A DNA stretch of 6,547 nt from an uncultured Clostridia bacterium (lineage in GTDB: Bacteria > Bacillota > Clostridia > Oscillospirales > Oscillospiraceae): contig CALJDB010000311.1 of the NCBI GenBank assembly GCA_938023775.1, forward strand, positions 1-6,547, in the 5' to 3' direction. The notes beneath the pieces are model-generated. The model searched no databases, was not told the origin of the DNA, and was given only the letters and a program-made list of their open reading frames with translations. Shown in pieces: positions 1-6,547 of the stretch. Every line of letters starts with the position of its first letter. Position 1 is the first letter of the stretch. Both the position numbers and the translations under genes were made by a program.

Positions 1-174
1 CCCTTCGTTTTGTAAAAGAGAAAGGGCTTTTCTTACAGTTTGACGGCTGATCTGATATGACACAGATAATTCATTCTCTGACGGAAGCTTATCTCCGGCT
101 TTAATCTGCCCTTCCAGGATCTTCTTTTTTAAATCTTCCATCAGCTTGCTGTATTTTAATTCTTTTTGCTGCAT
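1..174 (-). CDS. GntR-family transcriptional regulator, N-terminal part (cut by left edge)
   Basis: This is the first 58 codons of a minus-strand gene that continues beyond base 1. The translation begins MQQKELKYSKLMEDLKKKIL and contains EGQIKAGDKLPSENELS, followed by a Q-x-SRQTVRKAL helix. That is the classic winged helix-turn-helix of GntR regulators: an amphipathic first helix, the G-x-x-LPSE turn, then the SR-x-TVRKAL recognition helix at about residues 43-52. It binds DNA as a dimer. The effector domain that would show HutC, AraR or another subfamily is off the window, so the ligand cannot be named. I chose the ATG at 174 because a GAGG Shine-Dalgarno (184-181) lies 6 bases upstream. An in-frame ATG at 180 is too close to it. 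The gene starts 8 bases after the antiporter fragment's stop and may be co-transcribed with it. Base composition is AT-richer than everything after ~370. Confidence 0.85.
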   Translation of the reverse strand, partial: MQQKELKYSKLMEDLKKKILEGQIKAGDKLPSENELSVSYQISRQTVRKALSLLQNEG

Positions 175-182
175 GGTCATCC

Positions 183-368
183 TCAGTTTACAGATACTTT
201 TTCCGGCTCCTTATCCTTTGAATATAAGATCTTCAAAATAATAGGCGTTGAAATGGAAGAAACAATGATCAGTAAAATAACTGATGTAAAATATACCGGC
301 TCTAACAATCCCACAGAAAGTCCCTTTTGTGCTACGATCAGGGCAACCTCTCCTCTGGTCATCATTCC
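183..368 (-). CDS. cation:proton antiporter (CPA2 / Kef-type), C-terminal fragment only
   Basis: The minus strand reads G-MMTRGEVALIVAQKG followed by a hydrophobic stretch (PVYFTSVILLIIVSS, then STPIILKIL) and a short charged tail ending KVSVN-stop at 185-183. The G-M-x-x-RGE-VALIVA-x-KG block is a conserved signature of CPA2 monovalent cation:proton antiporters. It lies in the last part of the membrane domain and is followed by the final transmembrane helix. Only about 62 residues of an expected 380-400 or more are present. Upstream of the GGA codon at 368-366 the frame reads CR, GRK in reverse and then hits TGA (about 387-385), with no antiporter similarity. The gene is therefore abruptly truncated at its 5' side at ~366-371. 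The ATGs at 365 and 362 sit inside the conserved motif and are not real starts. The protein would act in the cytoplasmic membrane, but this fragment cannot. Confidence 0.75.
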   Translation of the reverse strand, partial: GMMTRGEVALIVAQKGLSVGLLEPVYFTSVILLIIVSSISTPIILKILYSKDKEPEKVSVN

Positions 369-372
369 CCGG
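365..372. other. Breakpoint joining two unrelated gene fragments
   Basis: Reading the minus strand, codons 438-370 match the start of type III glutamine synthetase. From 368 downward the sequence matches the end of a cation:proton antiporter in a different frame. The switch happens within the short G-rich string covering 366-371. Base composition changes at the same place, with AT-rich sequence to the left and GC-rich to the right. I see no insertion-sequence end, tRNA, integrase or flanking duplication. A chimeric assembly join or a microhomology recombination both fit. Confidence 0.7.
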
Positions 373-438
373 CAGCCTCGCTTTCATCACGCGCTCGTCA
401 AAAACCAGACTTCCAAACATTTCAGGTACGGCAGACAT
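370..438 (-). pseudogene. glnN: type III glutamine synthetase, first 23 codons only
   Basis: The minus-strand ATG at 438-436 opens a peptide MSAVPEMFGSLVFDERVM followed by KARLP. This matches the characteristic start of GlnN (GSIII), in which a short 'x-x-x-E-M/I-FG-x-x-VF-x-x-x-V-M-x-x-RLP' stretch precedes the catalytic body. GSIII is a large (about 700-residue) ATP-dependent ligase making glutamine from glutamate and ammonia in the cytoplasm. After RLP the frame reads nonsense (GNDDQRRG...) through antiporter DNA, so no functional enzyme is encoded here. A Shine-Dalgarno-like AAAGGGTG lies about 9 bases upstream of the ATG. The gene is divergent from the glutamine synthetase at 674 and has its own promoter and attenuator. 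Identity rests on recalled family sequence and only 23 residues, but the fit and the nitrogen-assimilation neighbours make it convincing. Confidence 0.68.
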
Positions 439-474
439 AGAACAAAACACCCTTTCAAAAAAAATTTTTAAAAC

Positions 475-530
475 AAAAAAGAGACCCCGGCGCGGAGGGG
501 CGAAAAGCCCTACCGAGACGCCGTTGTCTC
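475..530 (-). terminator. Intrinsic terminator / attenuator in the glnN leader
   Basis: On the minus strand GAGAC (530-526) plus CGGCG (523-519) pair with CGCCG (492-488) plus GTCTC (485-481), separated only by an AA/GG internal mismatch. An inner stem (GGGC 510-507 with GCCC 501-498) caps the structure. The hairpin is followed directly by six T residues (480-475). It lies between the predicted glnN promoter and the glnN start codon, leaving about 36 bases from the T-run to the ATG. It is therefore placed to stop transcription before the gene unless relieved. Its 5' arm is also part of the alternative hexaloop hairpin at 530-515. Confidence 0.8.
515..530 (-). promoter_or_regulatory. Candidate ANTAR-binding hexaloop hairpin (antiterminator) in glnN leader
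   Basis: The minus strand reads GAGAC-AACGGC-GTCTC: a perfect 5-bp stem closed by C-G around a six-base loop with A at position 1 and G at position 4. ANTAR antiterminators such as EutV and NasR recognise hexaloops with exactly these two bases. The GAGAC arm is shared with the terminator, so the two folds exclude each other. Protein binding here would therefore favour read-through. It begins about 5 bases after the predicted transcription start. I see no convincing second hexaloop hairpin. Confidence 0.6.
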
Positions 531-542
531 AATATGCGAGCC

Positions 543-571
543 AATATACACCCCCTTTCCGCGCTTGTCAA
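543..571 (-). promoter_or_regulatory. Promoter for glnN (minus strand)
   Basis: The -35 TTGACA (571-566) and -10 TATATT (548-543) are separated by a 17-base spacer, near-consensus for the vegetative sigma factor. Transcription would start around 536-535, just before the hexaloop hairpin. Confidence 0.75.
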
Positions 572-604
572 GCCCCTTTTTGCAAATTTTGTGCAGATTT
601 TCGA

Positions 605-634
605 TTGACAGCGGCGGTGGGAAAAAGGTATCAT
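605..634 (+). promoter_or_regulatory. Promoter for the glutamine synthetase - ANTAR operon
   Basis: The -35 TTGACA (605-610) and -10 TATCAT (629-634) have an 18-base spacer, giving a start near 641 and a leader of only about 33 bases. No terminator lies in this leader. Upstream, T-runs at 577-581, 587-590 and 598-601 recur at 10-11-base spacing between this -35 and the divergent glnN -35. This could be an A/T-rich UP element or bent DNA. Confidence 0.72.
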
Positions 635-673
635 TTGGGACATGAATATTTGTGTCCGGGAGGGTGCGCGGGA

Positions 674-1882
674 ATGAAATACACAAGAGATGAGGTCCTG
701 CAATATGTCGCGGAGGAGGATGTAAAATTCATCCGCCTCGCCTTCTGCGACGTGTTCGGGCGGCAGAAAAACGTCGCGATCCTGCCGACGGAGCTGCCCC
801 GTGCGTTCCGCCACGGCATCGCGATCGACGCCTCCGCCATCGCCGGCTTCGGCGGCGCGGTGCGCTCGGACCTGCTGCTCCACCCCGACCCGGCGACGCT
901 GACGGGTCTGCCGTGGCGCTCGGAAAACGGCAGCGTCGTGCGCATGTTCTGCACGGTCACGCACCCGGACGGCACGGTGCTGCGCAGCGACTCCCGCGCC
1001 GTTTTGCAGCGCGCCGTGGAGGACGCCGCCGCGGCAGGGCTCCGCTTTGCCTTCGGCGCGGAGATGGAGTTTTATCTCTTCCGCACGGACGAGCACGGCG
1101 ACGCGACGCGCGAGCCGATCGACCGCGCGGGCTATATGGACATCGCCCCCGGCGACCGGGGCGAAAACATCCGGCGCGAGATCTGCCTGACGCTCAGCCA
1201 GATGGGCTTTCAGCCGGAGTCGAGCCACCACGAGGAGGGCCCCGGCCAAAACGAGATCGACTTCCGTTACGCCGAGCCCCTCGCCGCGGCGGACGACGCG
1301 ATCACCTTCCGCTCCGTCGTGCGCACCATCGCCGCGCGCAGCGGGCTCGCGGCGGACTTTTCGCCGAAGCCCCTCCCCGGCGAGCCCGGCAGCGGCATGC
1401 ACGTCAACCTCTCCGTCCGCAGCGACGGCGGCACGGACGTAACGGACCGCGTCATCGCCGGCATTTTGGCGCACATCCGGGAGATGACGGTGTTTTTCAA
1501 CACCGCCGAGGAGTCTTACGCCCGGCTCGGCAGCCGCAAGGCGCCGCGCTATGTCTCGTGGTCGAGCGAGAACCGCTCCCAGCTCATCCGCATCCCCGCC
1601 GCCCCAGCGGACGCGCCGCGCGCAGAGCTGCGCTCGCCGGACCCGCTCTGCAACCCCTATCTCGCCTTCGCGCTGCTCATCCGCGCCGGGATGGACGGCG
1701 TGGAGCGCGCGCTCACGCTGCCGCCCGCGGCGGATCTGAACCTCTTCTCCGCCCCGCCGGAGGTGACGGCGCGCTTCGACACCCTGCCCGCCTCGCTCGC
1801 CGAGGCAAAGGCGCTCGCCGCGGCAAGCGAGTTCGTCCGCGCCGCGCTGCCCGCCGAGATCGTAGACGCTTATTGCCTGTAA
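674..1882 (+). CDS. glnA: glutamine synthetase family protein (type I-like, short form)
   Basis: A 402-residue GlnA-like ligase, expected to make glutamine from glutamate, ammonia and ATP in the cytoplasm. Visible landmarks in order are IDASAIAGF (51-59, beta-grasp), the metal-binding GAEMEFYLF (128-136, E130/E132), HHEEGPGQNEID (185-196, E187/E194), GSGMHVNLS (239-247, H243), NRSQLIRIP (300-308) and RAELRSPDP (316-324). It is shorter than usual GlnA (440-470). The flap that normally reads G-Y-E-A-P reads SRKAP, with K289 where the catalytic flap glutamate (E. coli E327) is expected, so activity may differ from a classical GS. The start ATG has GGAGG at 659-663. In-frame codons upstream of 674 precede the promoter and are not used. 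It is divergent from glnN, and an ANTAR gene follows after 35 bases. The symbol is a family assignment; a glutamine synthetase paralogue with another substrate is possible. Confidence 0.88.
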   Translation: MKYTRDEVLQYVAEEDVKFIRLAFCDVFGRQKNVAILPTELPRAFRHGIAIDASAIAGFGGAVRSDLLLHPDPATLTGLPWRSENGSVVRMFCTVTHPDGTVLRSDSRAVLQRAVEDAAAAGLRFAFGAEMEFYLFRTDEHGDATREPIDRAGYMDIAPGDRGENIRREICLTLSQMGFQPESSHHEEGPGQNEIDFRYAEPLAAADDAITFRSVVRTIAARSGLAADFSPKPLPGEPGSGMHVNLSVRSDGGTDVTDRVIAGILAHIREMTVFFNTAEESYARLGSRKAPRYVSWSSENRSQLIRIPAAPADAPRAELRSPDPLCNPYLAFALLIRAGMDGVERALTLPPAADLNLFSAPPEVTARFDTLPASLAEAKALAAASEFVRAALPAEIVDAYCL

Positions 1883-1917
1883 CGCACCGCGACTAAAGCA
1901 TGGGAGGAGGGGGCAGA

Positions 1918-2502
1918 ATGGTGTTCCGGGAGCGCACTTACAGCGTGCTGCTGGTTTCCGCCGCGGAAAAATTCAATCAGACGACGCTGGCGCTGCTGCC
2001 CCCGACGGACTATCATCCCGTGACGGTGGCGGGGTCGGCGGGCGAAGCGCGCCGCGCGATGAACGGGGTGCAGTTTGACCTCGTGCTCGTCAACGCACCG
2101 CTGCCGGACGAGTTCGGCTCCCATTTCGCCGAGGATGTCTGCGCCCGCGGCGGGGCGGGCGTGCTGCTTTTCGTGCGTGCGGAGCTCTATGATGACGTAT
2201 GCGCGCGGGTGACGGACTCCGGCGTGATGGTGCTCTCCAAGCCGACGAGCACCCAGACGGTCACGCAGACGCTGCGCATGCTCTGCGCCGCGCGCGAGCG
2301 GCTGCGCCGCATGGAGGAAAAGCAGGCGACCGTGGACGAAAAGATCCGCGAGATCCGCCTCGTGAACCGCGCAAAGTGGCTGCTCATCGAGTGCCTCGGC
2401 ATGACGGAGGCGGACGCCCACCGCTATATCGAAAAGCAGTCCATGGACCTGCGCCAGTCCCGGCGCGAGGCGGCGGAGAATATCATAAAAACTTATTCCT
2501 GA
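1918..2502 (+). CDS. ANTAR-domain RNA-binding antiterminator with pseudo-receiver (NitR-like)
   Basis: A 194-residue two-domain regulator. Residues ~8-125 fold like a response-regulator receiver (YSVLLVSAAEK, DLVLVNAPLPDEFG, VMVLSKP). The acidic pair expected after the first strand is S14-A15, and the phospho-acceptor aspartate position is N59. Only the K108-P109 end of the active site is kept, so it is probably not phosphorylated, as in AmiR. A helical linker (about 126-142) leads to the ANTAR domain (about 143-192: KIREIRLVNRAKWLLIE, then EADAHRYIEKQSMD and AAENII), which binds RNA hexaloop hairpins to block termination. The ATG at 1918 is preferred because GGAGGAGGG lies just upstream. An ATG at 1900 is in frame but precedes that site. 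It is co-transcribed with the glutamine synthetase, an arrangement known in Clostridia (glnA-nitR). Candidate targets are the hairpins in the glnN and pyrG leaders. Confidence 0.9.
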   Translation: MVFRERTYSVLLVSAAEKFNQTTLALLPPTDYHPVTVAGSAGEARRAMNGVQFDLVLVNAPLPDEFGSHFAEDVCARGGAGVLLFVRAELYDDVCARVTDSGVMVLSKPTSTQTVTQTLRMLCAARERLRRMEEKQATVDEKIREIRLVNRAKWLLIECLGMTEADAHRYIEKQSMDLRQSRREAAENIIKTYS

Positions 2503-2519
2503 TTGCGTTCCTGATCGCG
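2496..2519 (+). repeat. Tandem 12-base repeat across the ANTAR stop codon
   Basis: TTCCTGATTGCG (2496-2507) is followed immediately by TTCCTGATCGCG (2508-2519), an 11/12 match. The first copy contains the TGA stop of the ANTAR gene, and the second ends 9 bases before the pyrG -35 box. It may be a slippage duplication or a regulator half-site pair. Nothing in the sequence decides which. Confidence 0.5.
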
Positions 2520-2528
2520 AAAAAACTG

Positions 2529-2557
2529 TTGACAAGCGCCCCCTTCCGGAGTAAGAT
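2529..2557 (+). promoter_or_regulatory. Promoter for pyrG-murT-gatD
   Basis: The -35 TTGACA (2529-2534), a 17-base spacer and the -10 TAAGAT (2552-2557) predict a start at about 2563-2564. The -35 and first spacer bases (TTGACAAGCGC) are identical to those of the glnN promoter on the other strand. The start does not read GGGC, so the B. subtilis-type CTP-sensitive G-reiteration at pyrG is not evident. Confidence 0.75.
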
Positions 2558-2565
2558 AGTCAAGT

Positions 2566-5633
<3,068 letters not shown>

Positions 5634-5640
5634 GGCTGCG

Positions 5641-6411
5641 ATGGAACTGAAGATCTGTCATTTATACCCCGAAGCGCTGAACCTTTACGGCGACCGGGGC
5701 AACATTCTCTGCCTTGAGCGGCGCTGCACGTGGCGCGGCATCGACTGCGCGGTCACGCCGCTGCCCGCGGGCGAAACGGCGCGCTTTGCGGATTTCGACC
5801 TCTTTTTCCTCGGCGGCGGACAGGATTTCGAGCAGGAGCTGCTCCTGCGCGACCTCGCCGAGGGCAAGGCGCGCGAGCTGCGCGAGGCGGCGGCGGACGG
5901 CAAGGCGATCCTCGCCGTCTGCGGCGGCTACCAGATGCTGGGCAGCTATTACCGCACCTGGGACGGCCACCAGCTCGACTATACCGGCGCGGTGGACCTC
6001 TATACCGTCGGCGCGAAGGAGCGCATCATCGGCAATTTCGTCTTCCGCTGTCCGCCGGAGAGCGGCGGCGGGACCGTCGTCGGCTTTGAAAACCACAGCG
6101 GCCGCACCTATCTGGGCGAGGGCGTCGCCCCGCTCGGCACCGTGGTGCATGGCGGCGGCAATAACGGCTGCGACGGCACCGAGGGCGTCCGCTGGCACAA
6201 TGTGTTCGGCACCTACAGCCACGGTCCCGTCCTGCCGAAAAACCCCGACCTCTGCGACGCGCTGCTGCTCGCCGCGCTGCGCCGGCGCTACGGCGAGGGC
6301 GTCTCCCTCGCCCCCCTGCCGGACGCGGAGGAGCGCCGCGCCCACGACGCCGCGGAGGCAGAGATAGAGAGTTTCGCCAAAAATCCCCGCCGGAAGGGTA
6401 CGAAAATTTGA
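5641..6411 (+). CDS. gatD: lipid II isoglutaminyl synthase, glutamine amidotransferase subunit GatD
   Basis: A 256-residue class I (triad) glutaminase of the cobyric acid synthase-like group. It releases ammonia from glutamine and passes it to MurT for amidation of lipid II. Evidence includes ICHLYPEALNLYGDRGN (5-21), the GatD/CobB-type opening, LGGGQDFEQ (57-65) and the nucleophile block AVCGGYQMLG with Cys94, the same position as in characterised GatD. GFENHSGRTYL, GGGNNGCDGTEG and TYSHGPVLPKNP with the catalytic His194 follow. There is no transmembrane segment or signal peptide, so it is cytoplasmic. A GAGG-like site 5 bases upstream and the 7-base gap to murT indicate one operon. No terminator follows: the -35 of the next promoter begins one base after the TGA. 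Confidence 0.95.
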   Translation: MELKICHLYPEALNLYGDRGNILCLERRCTWRGIDCAVTPLPAGETARFADFDLFFLGGGQDFEQELLLRDLAEGKARELREAAADGKAILAVCGGYQMLGSYYRTWDGHQLDYTGAVDLYTVGAKERIIGNFVFRCPPESGGGTVVGFENHSGRTYLGEGVAPLGTVVHGGGNNGCDGTEGVRWHNVFGTYSHGPVLPKNPDLCDALLLAALRRRYGEGVSLAPLPDAEERRAHDAAEAEIESFAKNPRRKGTKI

Positions 6412-6412
6412 C

Positions 6413-6441
6413 TTGACAAAGCGCGAAAAGCGTGGTTTAAT
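6413..6441 (+). promoter_or_regulatory. Promoter for the T-box-controlled downstream gene
   Basis: TTGACA (6413-6418), a 17-base spacer and TTTAAT (6436-6441) predict a start near 6448. The -35 begins directly after the gatD stop codon (6409-6411), so this is an internal promoter of a compact region. Confidence 0.75.
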
Positions 6442-6447
6442 GCAATA

Positions 6448-6547
6448 AACCGTTGAGGGTGAGTGAGTAAGCACCGAGTTTTTTCCTCAAAGAGAGCCGC
6501 GGAGGGTGAGATCGCGGCAGGAAATGCGGCGCCGAATGGACATCCGA
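6448..6547 (+). ncRNA. T-box leader, Stem I (cut by right edge), probable Trp specifier
   Basis: T-box leaders bind uncharged tRNA and switch off a downstream terminator. Visible Stem I parts are GGGTG (6457-6461) pairing with CATCC (6541-6545), an internal loop with AGTAA on the 5' side (6466-6470) and GAA-TGG-A on the 3' side (6534-6540), and a middle stem (GCACCG with CGGCGC, TTTCCT with AGGAAA). The hallmark AGAGAG bulge is at 6491-6496, and the apical hairpin GCCGCG/CGCGGC (6496-6501/6513-6518) carries GGTGAGA in its loop. UGG (6537-6539) followed by a conserved-type A is the best specifier, implying tRNA-Trp and a downstream trpS, trp biosynthesis or tryptophan uptake gene. The antiterminator (TGGNACCGCG) lies beyond the window, so the specifier is inferred. 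Confidence 0.78.

Noticed and set aside
166..471. Plus-strand 101-codon open frame across the left block
   Set aside because: It runs antisense to clearly coding antiporter and glnN starts, crosses the breakpoint, and has no recognisable motif.
493..515. Inner GGGC-TTTTC-GCCC hairpin of the glnN terminator as the second ANTAR hairpin (P2)
   Set aside because: The loop is five bases and T-rich, lacking A1 and G4. It is better explained as the terminator tip.
638..657. Small hairpin GGACA...TGTCC in the glnA leader as another ANTAR site
   Set aside because: The loop is about 10 bases without the A1/G4 hexaloop pattern, and no terminator follows it.
329..673. N-terminal extension of the glutamine synthetase reading frame
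   Set aside because: It crosses the antiporter/glnN fragments, the divergent regulatory region and the predicted promoter. The family-like start and a ribosome site are at 674.
455..1474. Long minus-strand open frame opposite the glutamine synthetase
   Set aside because: The translation is Arg/Ala/Val-rich low-complexity sequence typical of the complement of a high-GC gene. The plus strand has full GlnA motifs.
6538..6541. GAC-A as an aspartate specifier in the T-box
   Set aside because: It would require unpairing the first base of the CATCC arm that pairs with GGGTG. UGG-A fits the loop boundary better, although Asp is not fully excluded.

Overview
The window looks like DNA from a high-GC member of the Clostridia, probably an uncultured gut Oscillospiraceae-type organism. 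The support is indirect but consistent. It carries a MurT/GatD peptidoglycan amidation pair, a type III glutamine synthetase start, a glutamine synthetase followed by an ANTAR antiterminator, a T-box leader, and consensus TTGACA / TATAAT-like promoters in a strongly GC-biased background. The first ~370 bases are visibly AT-richer, read leftward, and appear to come from a different genome or locus.

Layout. Bases 1-368 hold, on the minus strand, the C-terminal end of a CPA2-type cation:proton antiporter and the start of a GntR-family regulator that runs off the left edge. At about 366-371 this block is spliced into the first 23 codons of a minus-strand type III glutamine synthetase (glnN). Both genes are cut at the same point, so this is either a chimeric assembly join or a genuine recombination scar. 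Bases 439-673 are a divergent regulatory region. It holds a minus-strand glnN promoter whose leader contains an intrinsic terminator overlapping a hexaloop hairpin, and a plus-strand promoter for a 402-residue glutamine synthetase family gene (674-1882). That gene is followed by an ANTAR-domain RNA-binding antiterminator (1918-2502). A second promoter and leader (2529-2640) precede a tight operon pyrG (CTP synthase) - murT - gatD (lipid II isoglutaminyl synthase). One base after the gatD stop a new promoter begins and drives a T-box leader, probably tryptophan-specific, that is cut by the right edge.

The most interesting signal is that the glnN and pyrG leaders share one design. Each has a TTGACAAGCGC-type promoter, then within a few bases of the predicted transcription start a 5-bp hairpin closed by C-G around a six-base loop (AACGGC or AAAGGC), then an intrinsic terminator whose 5' arm overlaps that hairpin. 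Hexaloops with A at position 1 and G at position 4 are the known recognition signature of ANTAR antiterminators, and an ANTAR gene lies between the two leaders. I infer a local circuit in which the ANTAR protein controls both glutamine production (glnN) and a set of glutamine-consuming amidotransferases (PyrG, MurT/GatD). This is a reading by eye; no fold energies or homology searches were run.
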